Source of the DNA: Streptomyces sp. Edi4
Lineage (GTDB): Bacteria; Actinomycetota; Actinomycetes; Streptomycetales; Streptomycetaceae
Assembly (NCBI RefSeq): GCF_040253615.1
Contig: NZ_JBEJGY010000004.1
Span: forward strand, 3,224,001-3,288,000
DNA: 64,000 nt
Direction: 5' to 3'
Shown here in pieces: positions 49,857-59,243 of this stretch. Under the pieces are notes generated by a model that had not been told where the DNA came from, searched no databases, and saw only the letters and a list, made by a program, of their open reading frames with translations. Both the position numbers and the translations under genes were made by a program. Position 1 is the stretch's first letter. Every line of letters starts with the position of its first letter.

Positions 49857-52800
49857 TCAGGAGCCCAGAATCGTGGTCAGGAACTCGCCCGTCCACGCCA
49901 GCAGTTCCCGGCCCACGACCGGCTTGCCGCCGATCTTCCCCGCCGTCGGACGCGGCACCAGGATCTGCCGGGTGGCCGCCTTCATGATCGTACGGGGGTG
50001 GAGGCGCTTGAGCCGCAGCTCCTGCGACTCCCTCAACTCCACCGGTGCGAAGCGGATGTTGGCGCCCTGGAGCACGATCTCGCCGACGCCGCAGGCACGG
50101 GCCAGCATGCGCAGGCCCGCGACCAGGAGCAGGTTCTCCACCGGTTCGGGCAGTTTGCCGTAGCGGTCGGTCAGCTCCTCGCGGACCGCCTTGATGTCGT
50201 CCTCGGAGTTGGCCGACGCGATCGCCCGGTAGGCCTGGAGGCGCAGCCGCTCACCCGGCGCGTAGTCGTGCGGGACGTGCGCGTCGACCGGCAGCTCGAT
50301 CTTGACCTCCAGCGGCGCCTCCTCCTGCTCCCCGCCCTCCATCTGCGCCCGGTAGTCGGCCACCGCCTCGCCCACCATGCGTACGTACAGGTCGAAGCCG
50401 ACACCCGCGATGTGCCCGGACTGCTCGCCGCCGAGCAGATTGCCCGCGCCCCGGATCTCCAGGTCCTTCATCGCCACGTACATGCCCGCGCCCATCTCGG
50501 TGTGCTGGGCGATGGTGGCGAGGCGTTCGTGCGCGGTCTCGGTCAGCGGCTTCTCCGGCGGATACAGGAAGTAGGCGTAACCGCGGTCGCGGCCCCGGCC
50601 CACCCGGCCGCGCAGCTGGTGCAGCTGGGAGAGGCCGAAGTTGTCGCCGCGCTCCACGATGAGGGTGTTGGCGTTGGAGATGTCGATGCCGGACTCGACG
50701 ATCGTCGTGGAGACCAGCACGTCGAACTTCTTCTCCCAGAAGTCGACCACCACCTGCTCCAGCTGGCTCTCGCCCATCTGCCCGTGCGCGGTCCGGATGC
50801 GCGCCTCGGGCACGATCTCGCGCAGCCGCGACGCCGCGCGGTCGATGGACTCGACCCGGTTGTGGATGTAAAAGACCTGGCCCTCGCGCAGCAGCTCGCG
50901 CCGGATCGCGGCGCCGATCTGCTTCTCCTCGTACGGCCCCACGAAGGTGAGGACGGGGTGGCGCTCCTCGGGCGGGGTGGTGATCGTCGACATCTCGCGG
51001 ATGCCGGTGACGGCCATCTCCAGCGTACGGGGAATGGGGGTGGCGGACATGGTCAGGACGTCCACGTTGGCGCGGAGCTTCTTCAGCTGCTCCTTGTGCT
51101 CGACGCCGAAGCGCTGCTCCTCGTCCACGATGACCAGGCCGAGGTCCTTGAACTTGGTCTCGGAGGAGAACAGCCGGTGCGTGCCGATGACCAGGTCGAC
51201 CGAGCCGTCCATGAGCCCTTCGAGCGTCGCCTTGGCCTCGGTGTCGGTCTGGAAGCGGCTCAACGCCCGTACGTTGACCGGGAATTGGGCATAGCGTTCG
51301 GTGAACGTGCCGAAGTGCTGCTGCACCAGGAGCGTGGTCGGCACCAGGACCGCGACCTGCTTGCCGTCCTGTACGGCCTTGAACGCGGCGCGCACCGCGA
51401 TCTCCGTCTTTCCGTAGCCGACGTCGCCACAGATCAGGCGGTCCATCGGGACCGTCTTCTCCATGTCCTCCTTGACCTCGGCGATGGTGGAGAGCTGGTC
51501 GGGGGTCTCCGCGTACGGGAAGGCGTCCTCCAGCTCGCGCTGCCAGGGGGTGTCCGCGCCGAAGGCGTGCCCGGGCGCGGCCATGCGCGCGCTGTAGAGC
51601 CGGATGAGGTCGGCGGCGATCTCCTTGACGGCCTTCTTGGCGCGCGCCTTGGTCTTGGTCCAGTCGGCGCCGCCGAGCCGGTGCAGCGTCGGGGCCTCGC
51701 CGCCGACGTACTTGGTGACCTGTTCCAGCTGGTCGGTGGGGATGTAGAGGCGATCCCCCGGCTGGCCGCGCTTGGCGGGCGCGTACTCCACGAGCAGGTA
51801 CTCGCGGGTCGCGTTCTGCACCGTGCGCTGCACCATCTCGATGTAGCGGCCCACGCCGTGCTGCTCGTGCACGATGTAGTCGCCCACCTCGAGGGTGAGC
51901 GGGTCGATGGTCTTGCGGCGCCTGGCCGGCATCCGGCCCAGGTCCTTGGTCGCGGAACGCTGGCCGGTCAGGTCGGTCTCGGTCAGGACGGCGAGCTTGA
52001 GCGCGGGGTCGATGAACCCGAAGTCGATGGCCCCGCACGTCACTTGGACGACCGAGGGCGTCAGCTCGGTCAGGTCCGCGTCCAGGCGGGCCGCGATGCC
52101 CTCGCCGCCCAGGACCTCCACGGTGCGCGACGCCGGGCCGTGGCCGGCCGTCACGTACACCGTGCGCCAGCCGTCGGCCAGCCACTGCTTGGTGTCGGCG
52201 AGCGCCCGCTGGGTGTCACCCCGGTAGGTCTCGGGGGCGTGCATGCCCAGCTTGAGGGTGCCCTCGTCCAGCTCCGCGTCGTCGGCGGCGAACGGGGAGA
52301 TGGACCACCACATCATGCCGAGCTCACGGGCCCGCTCCCGTACGTCGGCGATGCCCCACAGGGACGCGGCGTCCACGTCGATGGGCGCCTGGCCCCCGCC
52401 GGCGCTGGCCGCCCAGGACGCCTGAAGGAACTCCTGGCTGGTCGCGACCAGGTCGCTCGCGCGGGTACGCACCCGCTCCGGGTCGCACACCACGGCCATC
52501 GCGCCCCTGGGCAGCACGTCGATGAGCAGTTCCATCTCGTCGACGAGGACCGGAGCCAGGGACTCCATGCCCTCCACCGCGATCCCCTCGGCGATCTTCC
52601 CCAGCAGTTCGCCCAGCTCGGGGTGGCGCTCGGCCAGAGCGGCGGCGCGGGTGCGCACGTCGTCGGTGAGCAGCAGCTCGCGGCACGGCGGCGCCCACAG
52701 GCCGTGCTCGGCGACTTCGAGCGAGCGCTGGTCGGCGACCTTGAAGTAGCGGATCTCCTCGACGTCGTCGCCCCAGAACTCCACGCGAAGGGGGTGCTCC

Positions 52801-53390
52801 TCGGTGGGCGGGAACACGTCGAGGATTCCGCCCCTGACCGCGAACTCCCCTCGTTTCTCGACGAGTTCGACCCGGGCGTACGCGGCGGCCGCAAGGCCCT
52901 CGACGATCTCACCCAGGTCGGCGCTCTGCCCGGTGCGCAGGGAGACGGGGACCAGGTCCCCCAGCCCCTTGACCTGCGGCTGGAGTACGGAGCGGATGGG
53001 CGCGACGACGACCGAGACCGGGCCGGCCGCCGGGTCGTCCTTGCTCGGGTGGGCCAGGCGGCGCAGCACGGCCAGGCGCCGGCCCACGGTGTCGCTGCGC
53101 GGCGACAGGCGTTCGTGCGGCAGCGTCTCCCAGGACGGGTACTCGACGACCTCGTCGGGCGCCAGCATCGCGCGCAGCGCCGCCGCCAGGTCTTCGGCCT
53201 CGCGGCCGGTGGCGGTCACGGCGAGCACCGTGCGGCCCGCCTCGCGCGCGAGGGAGGCGACGGCGAAGGGGCGGGCGGCGGGTGGGCCGACCAGGTCGAC
53301 GTGCGGGCGGTGTCCGTCGGTGGCGGCCTTCACCGCTTCGGCGAGCGCGGGGTCTCGTACAACGGCGTCCAGCAGACCGTGCAGGCTCAT
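49857..53390 (-). CDS. mfd: Transcription-repair coupling factor
   Basis: The 1177-residue ATPase removes RNA polymerase stalled at DNA lesions and recruits the UvrA machinery. The UvrB-like N-terminal module includes EVVEYPSWETLPHERLSP. The RNA polymerase-interacting region lies near DYIVHEQHGVGRYIEM. The RecG-like translocase has Walker A GDVGYGKTEIAVRAA, the DEEQ box VIVDEEQRFG, MSATPIPRTLEMA and the QLRGRVGRGRDRGYAYF motif VI. The C-terminal TRCF domain ends about residue 1150. The ATG at 53390 gives the usual MSLHGLLDAVV start; the frame is open further upstream only because it runs through intergenic repeats. Confidence 0.96.
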   Translation of the reverse strand: MSLHGLLDAVVRDPALAEAVKAATDGHRPHVDLVGPPAARPFAVASLAREAGRTVLAVTATGREAEDLAAALRAMLAPDEVVEYPSWETLPHERLSPRSDTVGRRLAVLRRLAHPSKDDPAAGPVSVVVAPIRSVLQPQVKGLGDLVPVSLRTGQSADLGEIVEGLAAAAYARVELVEKRGEFAVRGGILDVFPPTEEHPLRVEFWGDDVEEIRYFKVADQRSLEVAEHGLWAPPCRELLLTDDVRTRAAALAERHPELGELLGKIAEGIAVEGMESLAPVLVDEMELLIDVLPRGAMAVVCDPERVRTRASDLVATSQEFLQASWAASAGGGQAPIDVDAASLWGIADVRERARELGMMWWSISPFAADDAELDEGTLKLGMHAPETYRGDTQRALADTKQWLADGWRTVYVTAGHGPASRTVEVLGGEGIAARLDADLTELTPSVVQVTCGAIDFGFIDPALKLAVLTETDLTGQRSATKDLGRMPARRRKTIDPLTLEVGDYIVHEQHGVGRYIEMVQRTVQNATREYLLVEYAPAKRGQPGDRLYIPTDQLEQVTKYVGGEAPTLHRLGGADWTKTKARAKKAVKEIAADLIRLYSARMAAPGHAFGADTPWQRELEDAFPYAETPDQLSTIAEVKEDMEKTVPMDRLICGDVGYGKTEIAVRAAFKAVQDGKQVAVLVPTTLLVQQHFGTFTERYAQFPVNVRALSRFQTDTEAKATLEGLMDGSVDLVIGTHRLFSSETKFKDLGLVIVDEEQRFGVEHKEQLKKLRANVDVLTMSATPIPRTLEMAVTGIREMSTITTPPEERHPVLTFVGPYEEKQIGAAIRRELLREGQVFYIHNRVESIDRAASRLREIVPEARIRTAHGQMGESQLEQVVVDFWEKKFDVLVSTTIVESGIDISNANTLIVERGDNFGLSQLHQLRGRVGRGRDRGYAYFLYPPEKPLTETAHERLATIAQHTEMGAGMYVAMKDLEIRGAGNLLGGEQSGHIAGVGFDLYVRMVGEAVADYRAQMEGGEQEEAPLEVKIELPVDAHVPHDYAPGERLRLQAYRAIASANSEDDIKAVREELTDRYGKLPEPVENLLLVAGLRMLARACGVGEIVLQGANIRFAPVELRESQELRLKRLHPRTIMKAATRQILVPRPTAGKIGGKPVVGRELLAWTGEFLTTILGS

Positions 53391-54158
53391 GAAGGGCATC
53401 CATCCCGGGGAGTGGGCAACGCGAACCGCCCGACACGTCGTACGGGCCGGGGTCCGTCCAGCGTACGACGCCCCGTCCCCCCATGCGCCCCGGCCGCCCC
53501 CGGCCCCCCTCCCGAAGGTGTCCGCGCGGTTCCCCGCGCCCCTTGATGGCTTCGGACATCGGGTGCGGGTTCGTGGACGCTTTTCGCGCAGTTCCCCGCG
53601 CCCCTTAATGGCTTCGGACATCGGGTGCGGGTTCGTGGACGCTTTTCGCGCAGTTCCCCGCGCCCCTTGATCGCCTTCGACGTCGAGTGCCGGTCGTGGG
53701 CGCTTCTCGCGCAGTTCCCCGCGCCTCTGGCGGGGTTGGTGCTGGCCCGCATCGGCATCTTCAGCCTGTCATGGGGCCCCCCGGCTCTTAAGGCCTTGGG
53801 GGAGTTTGAGGACGAGCGCCCTTGAGGGGCGATACGGGGTCTGGGGCGGAGCCCCAGGGGCTCGGCTGCGGCCCTTGACCACTCGGCCCTGGTCCGCGTC
53901 GGCATGCCTCAGCCCGTCATGGGGGTCCCCCCTGGCCCTTGAGGCCTTGGGGGAGTTTGAGGACGAAGCCGTTCAGGCCGAGCGGGGTCCGGGCGGAGCC
54001 CCAGGTGATTTCGCCCCCGGAGGGTTTGGGGAAGGGGTGGGGAGGGGGCCGCCTCGTGGGGGGACCGGCGGCGTGGGGGAAAGTTGGGGTGGGGTGTCAA
54101 CCGGGAGGGGGGTTCCAGGCGTATACCCCGTGAGACCTATCCAGCCACGGGAGCCGCA
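53391..54158. repeat. Intergenic repeat array upstream of mfd and the sigma factor
   Basis: No gene is seen. Three tandem units of 62, 62 and 61 bp begin at GTTCCCCGCGCCCC (53529, 53591, 53653, next 53714), each with TCGGACATCGGGTGCGGG or a variant. To the right come CTTGGGGGAGTTTGAGGACGA twice (53798, 53949), the hairpin CTGGGGCGGAGCCCCAG (53841-53857), and a CGCCCCCGGAGGGTT block near 54011. The mfd promoter should be near 53400-53520 and the sigma-gene promoter near 54095-54127. Confidence 0.85.
54095..54127 (+). promoter_or_regulatory. Possible ECF-type promoter of the sigma-factor gene
   Basis: TGTCAACC (54095-54102) and GTATACC (54121-54127) are separated by 18 bp and lie 31 bp before the TTG start. 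Sigma genes of this class often read their own promoter. No other copy was seen nearby, so this is weak. Confidence 0.3.
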
Positions 54159-54650
54159 TTGACCGACGAGGAGTTCGAGGAGTTCTACGCGCACACCGTG
54201 AAACCCCTGGTAGGCCAGCTGTACCTGATGACGGGCGACCTCCAGGAGGCCCAGGACGTGGTCCAGGAGGCCTTCGTCAGGGCCTGGTCGCGCCGAGCGG
54301 GTCTGGACAAGGACGCCACCCCGGACGCATGGGTGCGCACCACGGCCTGGCACCTGGCGATAAGCCGCTGGCGCCGCGCCCGCAGGGCAACCGAGGCCTG
54401 GCGCCGCCACAACCGCGCCCACACCGTCCCCGCCCCCGAACCCGACCCCGGCACCGTCGCCCTCGTACACGCCCTGCGCGCCCTCTCCGAGCGCCAGCGC
54501 CGCGCGGCCGTACTGCATTACGTCTGCGATCTGAGCGTGGAACGGATCGCACGGGAGACCGGCGTCTCCGCCGGGACCGTCAAGACCCACCTGTCGCGCG
54601 CCCGGGCCGCCCTCGCGCCCCGTCTCCTGGAGGAGGAACACGGTGTCTGA
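54159..54650 (+). CDS. ECF/SigE70-type RNA polymerase sigma factor
   Basis: The 163-residue sigma factor has region 2 (about 1-70; EFYAHTVKPLVGQLYLMTGD, then EAQDVVQEAFVRAWSRR) and region 4 (about 105-155; LSERQRRAAVLHYVCDLSVE, then IARETGVSAGTVKTHLSRAR), the two domains of ECF sigma factors. The start is probably TTG at 54159, supported by GGGAG five bases upstream and by the family's usual TDEEF beginning. A GTG at 54084 would add 25 odd residues. Its stop overlaps the GTG of the next gene by 8 bp, the usual sigma/anti-sigma pairing. It directs transcription of unknown targets. Confidence 0.9.
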   Translation: MTDEEFEEFYAHTVKPLVGQLYLMTGDLQEAQDVVQEAFVRAWSRRAGLDKDATPDAWVRTTAWHLAISRWRRARRATEAWRRHNRAHTVPAPEPDPGTVALVHALRALSERQRRAAVLHYVCDLSVERIARETGVSAGTVKTHLSRARAALAPRLLEEEHGV

Positions 54651-55140
54651 CGCCCACCGGGACGAGGAGTCCCTGGCCCGCGCCCTGAAGCGGGCCGCAG
54701 ACGCGGGCGCCCGGCACACGGTGCCCGCGCCCGCCGCGTGGGTCGCCCGGCGCGGCCTGCGCCGGCGCCGGCGCAACCTCGCCGCGCTCGCCGCCTGCGC
54801 GGTGTGCCTGCTCGCGGGCTCCGGCGCCACCCTCGCGGCCCGGCTCCAGGAGAGCGCCCCCGCGCCGCCCGCGAGCACCCCGGCCGGCGTCCCGCCCGTG
54901 ACCCGTCCCGGCTCCCCCGCGCCCCCCACCGACCAGGGCTCGCCCTCACCGGCCACCGGCCCCCAGGGCTCCGGCTCGGCGTCCTCCGCGCGGGACACGC
55001 CCTCCGCGTCCCCCGTGCCGGGCCGAGGGACGCCCTCCGCCACGCCCTCGCAGTCCCCGCCGCCGAGCACCCACCCCGCCCTGCCCCGCCGCACGGACCA
55101 GAACGCCTCCGGCTCCGTCACCTCCGCCACCGTCCGCTGA
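54643..55140 (+). CDS. Single-pass membrane protein, probable sigma-factor partner
   Basis: The 165-residue protein has a cytoplasmic head (1-45) with DEESLARALKRAADAG, one TM helix (about 46-68, LAALAACAVCLLAGSGATL) and an outside tail of about 95 residues rich in Pro, Ser, Thr and Gly. It lacks a recognisable zinc anti-sigma motif (HxxxCxxC), but position and topology fit a regulator of the overlapping sigma gene. The tail is disordered in composition. It is 15 bp before the DUF2079 gene, so all three are probably one transcript. No enzymatic function is apparent. Confidence 0.75.
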   Translation: MSDAHRDEESLARALKRAADAGARHTVPAPAAWVARRGLRRRRRNLAALAACAVCLLAGSGATLAARLQESAPAPPASTPAGVPPVTRPGSPAPPTDQGSPSPATGPQGSGSASSARDTPSASPVPGRGTPSATPSQSPPPSTHPALPRRTDQNASGSVTSATVR

Positions 55141-55155
55141 CCCAAGGAGCCGCAC

Positions 55156-56616
55156 GTGTCCGGAGTCCTCCTCAAGCTGCCCGGCGCCAGGACCGCCCCC
55201 GGGCCGTCCCGCGCGCCCGGCGAACAGCGGCCACCCGAAAACCCCTGGCGGCGAATACTCCCGCGGCGGGCAGCCGATCCTTATCTGCTCGCCGCCGCCC
55301 TGTTCGCCGCGTACACCACCCTCGCGGTGGAGCGCTACCGGCGCATGGAGACCCGCTCCTGGGACCTCGGGATCTTCGAGCAGGTCGTCCGCGCCTACGC
55401 CCACCTCCAGGCGCCGATCGCCGACCTGAAGGGCCCGGGCACCAACATCCTCGGTGATCACTTCAGCCCGGTGACCGCCCTGCTCGCCCCCTTCTACCGG
55501 CTCTTCCCCACCCCCGTCACCCTGCTCGTCGCCCAGGCCGCCCTGTTCGCGCTGGCAGCCGTCCCGGTGACCCGTGCCTCGGCCCGGCTCCTCGGGCGCG
55601 GCCCGGGGCTCGCGGTCGGGGTCGCGTACGGGCTGTCGTGGGGGATCCAGCGCGCCGCCGACTTCGACTTCCACGAGATCTGCTTCGCCGTCCCGCTGAT
55701 CGCCTTCAGCCTGGAGGCGGTGGTGCGCGCCCGGTGGCGGGCGGCCCTGCTGTACGCGCTGCCCCTGGTCCTGGTGAAGGAGGACCTCGGCCTGACCACC
55801 GCCGCGCTCGCCGTCGTCGTGGCCGTCCGGGCCCGGCGCGTCTCGCCGGTGGCCATGCGGTGGGCGCTGGCCGTGGCCGCGTTCGGCGCGGTGGCCACCC
55901 TGGTCACCCTCACCGCCGTCATCCCCGCCTTCAACACCACCGGCGGCTACGACTACTGGAGCAAGGTGGGCGGCAAGGACGCGGCGGGACCGTGGACGGC
56001 CTGGCACCTCAAGCTGCGCACCCTGACCTGGATCCTGCTCCCGACCACCGGTCTGCTCGCCCTGCGCTCCCCGCTGCTGCTGGCCGCCCTGCCCACCCTG
56101 GCCTGGCGCTTCCTGTCCTCCGACGACCACTACTGGTCCACGGACTGGCACTACAGCGCCGTCCTCATGCCCATCGTCATGCTCGCCCTCGCCGACGCCG
56201 TGGCCACCGCGCGCCACAGCCCCCACGCCTGGCTGCGCGCGTACGCGCCGAGGCTGCCGCTGTGCGCAGCCGTCGCCGCCCTCGCGCTCACCCCCTCGAT
56301 GCCGCTCGCCGCCCTCACCGAACCGGCGACGTACCGCAGGAGCCCCCAAGTGAGCGCCGCCGAGGCCCTGTTCGCGCGGATCCCGGACGGGGCGACGGTG
56401 GAGGCGGACATCGACCCGATCGCCCGGCTCACATCGCGCTGCCGGGTCTTCTGGGTGGGCGGCGCGCGTCCGGTGACACCGTCCTACATCGCGATCAACA
56501 ACACCGACGGCTGGGCGGGCGACCCCGTCGAGTACGCCGCGGCCCTGCACCCCGGCGCCCGCTACACGGTCGCCGGGGTGGCAGGGGGTTACGTGGTGCT
56601 GCGCCTCCAGGGGTGA
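55156..56616 (+). CDS. DUF2079 polytopic membrane protein
   Basis: The 486-residue protein matches DUF2079, a family of GT-C-like membrane proteins with unknown function. Signatures are RMETRSWDLGIFEQVVRAYAH (about 58-78), GDHFSPVTALLAPFYRLFP (about 98-116) with acidic residues likely in the active loop, and FDFHEICFAVPLIAF near 172. About eight to ten TM segments cover residues 35-400, and an extracytoplasmic C-terminal part (about 400-486) ends DPVEYAAALHPGARYTV. The GTG at 55156 follows AAGGAG. As third gene of a sigma operon, it may change the cell surface in response to the signal sensed by the sigma pair. Confidence 0.88.
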   Translation: MSGVLLKLPGARTAPGPSRAPGEQRPPENPWRRILPRRAADPYLLAAALFAAYTTLAVERYRRMETRSWDLGIFEQVVRAYAHLQAPIADLKGPGTNILGDHFSPVTALLAPFYRLFPTPVTLLVAQAALFALAAVPVTRASARLLGRGPGLAVGVAYGLSWGIQRAADFDFHEICFAVPLIAFSLEAVVRARWRAALLYALPLVLVKEDLGLTTAALAVVVAVRARRVSPVAMRWALAVAAFGAVATLVTLTAVIPAFNTTGGYDYWSKVGGKDAAGPWTAWHLKLRTLTWILLPTTGLLALRSPLLLAALPTLAWRFLSSDDHYWSTDWHYSAVLMPIVMLALADAVATARHSPHAWLRAYAPRLPLCAAVAALALTPSMPLAALTEPATYRRSPQVSAAEALFARIPDGATVEADIDPIARLTSRCRVFWVGGARPVTPSYIAINNTDGWAGDPVEYAAALHPGARYTVAGVAGGYVVLRLQG

Positions 56617-56663
56617 GGCCGGCACGGACCCCCGTCCCGTACCGGCCCGCCCCCGTGTGCCGG

Positions 56664-59243
56664 CTAGTCCGTCGCGATCGCGTTCAGGACGTTCATCCGG
56701 CCGGCCCTGAACGCCGGTACCAGCGCGGCGAACAGACCCACGAACGCCGAGGCCACGAACACGGTGAGGATGGTCGGCCAGGGGATCTCCAGGATGCCCA
56801 TGCCCTCCAGGGCGAGCAGCTTCTGCGCCGTGGTGCCCCAGCCCATGCCGAGCCCGAGGCCGAGGATCGCGCCGAACAGGGCGATCACCACCGACTCCAG
56901 GCGGATCATCCGGCGCAGCTGGCGGCGCGACAGACCGATCGCGCGCATCAGGCCGATCTCCCTGGTCCGCTCGACCACCGACAGGGCCAGGGTGTTCACG
57001 ACACCGAGCACCGCCACGATGATGGCGAGCGCGAGCAGCCCGTACACGATGTTCAGGAGCTGGCCGATCTGGTCCTTCAGGTTCTGCTTGAAGTCGGCCT
57101 GGTTCTGCACCTTGTACTGCGGATAGGCCTTCAGCGACTCCTTCAGGGCGGCGTAGGCGTCCTTGGCCTTGCCGTCCTTGGCCTTGGCGAACATCAGCTG
57201 GTCCTTGGGCATCGCGTCGGCCGGCACGTACCGCGCGGCGGTCGTGATGCTCGTGTACATCACGCCCTTGTCGACGCTGGTGTCGTCCGAGGTGATGGCC
57301 GCGACCTTCAGCTTCGCGGTCCTGCCGCCCTTGAAGGCGACGGTCATCTCGTCGCCGACCTTGACGCCGTGCGCCGTGGCGTAGGTGTCACCGACCGACA
57401 TGGCGTTCGGGCCGTACGCCGCCGTCAGGTCGCCCGCGACGGTCGTACGCCGCAGGTCCTGCGGGTAGGTCGGGTCGGCGGCGGTGACCTGGGTGTTCTC
57501 GGACGAGCCGTTCGGCGCGGTCAGCTTGGCGGCCACCGGCCGGTAGTGGGTGACGTGCTCGATGCCCGGGGTCTTCTCCAGCGCCTGGGCGGCCTGCGGC
57601 ACGATGGGCTGCCCGGAGCCGGAGGACACGACGAAGTCCGCGCCGACCGACTTGTCGAGCTCATCGGTGGCCGATGCGACCATCGAGGAGCCCACCACCG
57701 ACAGACAGGCCACCAGGGCCAGGCCGATCATCAGGGCCGCGCCCGTCGCTCCCGTACGCCGGGGGTTGCGCAGCGCGTTGCGCTCGGCCATCCGGCCCAC
57801 CGGACCAAACATCCGCAGCACCAGCGCGCTGATCACCCGCACCACGCCGCCCGCGAGCAGCGGGCCGATCACGACGAAGCCGATCAGGGTGAGGACGACG
57901 CCGAGCCCGAGCAGGGCCGAACCCGACGACGCCTTGGCGGCGTTGGCCGAGGCGAGCAGGGCGGCCACGCCCGCGCCCGTCAGGACCAGACCGATGCCGG
58001 CGCGGATCGCGCCGGCCCTGCCGTCGGCGGGGGTGCCGGCGTCCCGCAGGGCGGCCATCGGCGAGATCTTCCCGGCCCGCCGGGCCGGCACATACGCGGC
58101 GACCACGGTCACCACGACCCCCAGGACAAGGCCGATCACGGGCGTCGTCCACTTGACGGTGAGGTCACTGGTGGACAGCTCCATCCCCATGGAGCCCATC
58201 AGCTTCATCAGGCCGACGGCCAGACCCACGCCCGCCGCCACACCGAGGACCGAACCGAACACGCCGAGCAGGAAAGCCTCGACGAGCACCGAGCGGTTGA
58301 CCTGCTTGCGGCTCGACCCGATGGCGCGCATCAGGCCGATCTCCCGGGTGCGCTGGGCGACCAGCATCGAGAACGTGTTGATGATCAGGAAGATGCCGAC
58401 GAGGAGGGCGATACCGGCGAAGCCGAGCATCGCGTACTTCATCACGTCCAGGAACGAGCCGACGCTGGAACGGTTGGCGTCGGCGGCTTCCTTCGCCGTC
58501 TGGAGCTTGTACGTGTCCGAACCGAGCGCGGCCGCCACGTCCTGCTTGAGGCGCGTGTCGCTCACCCCGCTCGCGGCGGTCACGTTGATCTGGGTGAACT
58601 TCCCGGTACCGCCCAGCAGTTCGCGCTGCGCGGTGGCGGTGTCGAAGTAGACGATGGCCGCGCCGGGGTTGGTCACCTTGAAGGTGGCGATGCCGGTGAT
58701 CTTCGCGGTGAAGTCGCCGGTGACTGCGATGGTGCGCAGCTCGTCACCGATCTTCAGATGGTGCTTGTCGGCGGTGTCGGCGTCGATCATCATCTCCGTC
58801 GGCCCGCGCGGGGCACGGCCGGAGGAGATCTCCATCGCCTTGAGGTCGTTGTCGGTCCAGTTGCCCGCGATGGTGGGGGCGCCGGTGCTGGCGCCCATGT
58901 TCTCGTTCTTGCCGTTGACGACGGTGACGCTGGGGCTGCTCACCCCGCCCTCGGCCGTGCCCACGCCGGGCGCCTTGGCGATCCGCTCGACCAGGGAGGC
59001 GGGCAGCGCGTCGGGCTTGCCGGTCCGCGACCCGTCGTCCTGCTTGTCGTCGGCGGACTTGGGGCTGACCGTGACGTCGGACGCGGTCGCCGCGAACAGC
59101 TTGTCGAAGGTGGTGTTCATGGTGTCGGTGAAGACGAGCGTGCCGCACACGAACGCCACCGACAGCAGGACCGCGACGGCCGAGAGCGCCATCCGTCCCT
59201 TGTGCGCGAGGAAGTTGCGCATCGAGGTCTTGAGCACGGTCAT
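56664..59243 (-). CDS. FtsX/MacB-type ABC transporter permease (copy 2)
   Basis: The 859-residue permease has the same twin-FtsX plan as the one at 22280: N-terminal TM (about 15-40, MALSAVAVLLSVAFVCGTL), outer domain (45-270), first FtsX block with REIGLMRAIGSSRKQVNRS, central TM region with RMAERNALRNPRRTGATGA, second outer domain (about 560-735), and last block with REIGLMRAIGLSRRQLRRM. Its ATG at 59243 overlaps the ATPase stop (ATGA). The two copies share arrangement and motifs but differ widely in the outer domains, where substrate or partner is likely bound. Export or mechanical signalling role not determined. Confidence 0.9.
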   Translation of the reverse strand: MTVLKTSMRNFLAHKGRMALSAVAVLLSVAFVCGTLVFTDTMNTTFDKLFAATASDVTVSPKSADDKQDDGSRTGKPDALPASLVERIAKAPGVGTAEGGVSSPSVTVVNGKNENMGASTGAPTIAGNWTDNDLKAMEISSGRAPRGPTEMMIDADTADKHHLKIGDELRTIAVTGDFTAKITGIATFKVTNPGAAIVYFDTATAQRELLGGTGKFTQINVTAASGVSDTRLKQDVAAALGSDTYKLQTAKEAADANRSSVGSFLDVMKYAMLGFAGIALLVGIFLIINTFSMLVAQRTREIGLMRAIGSSRKQVNRSVLVEAFLLGVFGSVLGVAAGVGLAVGLMKLMGSMGMELSTSDLTVKWTTPVIGLVLGVVVTVVAAYVPARRAGKISPMAALRDAGTPADGRAGAIRAGIGLVLTGAGVAALLASANAAKASSGSALLGLGVVLTLIGFVVIGPLLAGGVVRVISALVLRMFGPVGRMAERNALRNPRRTGATGAALMIGLALVACLSVVGSSMVASATDELDKSVGADFVVSSGSGQPIVPQAAQALEKTPGIEHVTHYRPVAAKLTAPNGSSENTQVTAADPTYPQDLRRTTVAGDLTAAYGPNAMSVGDTYATAHGVKVGDEMTVAFKGGRTAKLKVAAITSDDTSVDKGVMYTSITTAARYVPADAMPKDQLMFAKAKDGKAKDAYAALKESLKAYPQYKVQNQADFKQNLKDQIGQLLNIVYGLLALAIIVAVLGVVNTLALSVVERTREIGLMRAIGLSRRQLRRMIRLESVVIALFGAILGLGLGMGWGTTAQKLLALEGMGILEIPWPTILTVFVASAFVGLFAALVPAFRAGRMNVLNAIATD

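Noticed and set aside
50000..53540. 1182-codon plus-strand open frame opposite mfd
   Set aside because: Antisense of mfd, with no recognisable domain and no ribosome site.
53391..53621. 77-residue N-terminal extension of Mfd
   Set aside because: The extra residues are translated intergenic repeat; the normal family start is at 53390 and no good ribosome site lies upstream.
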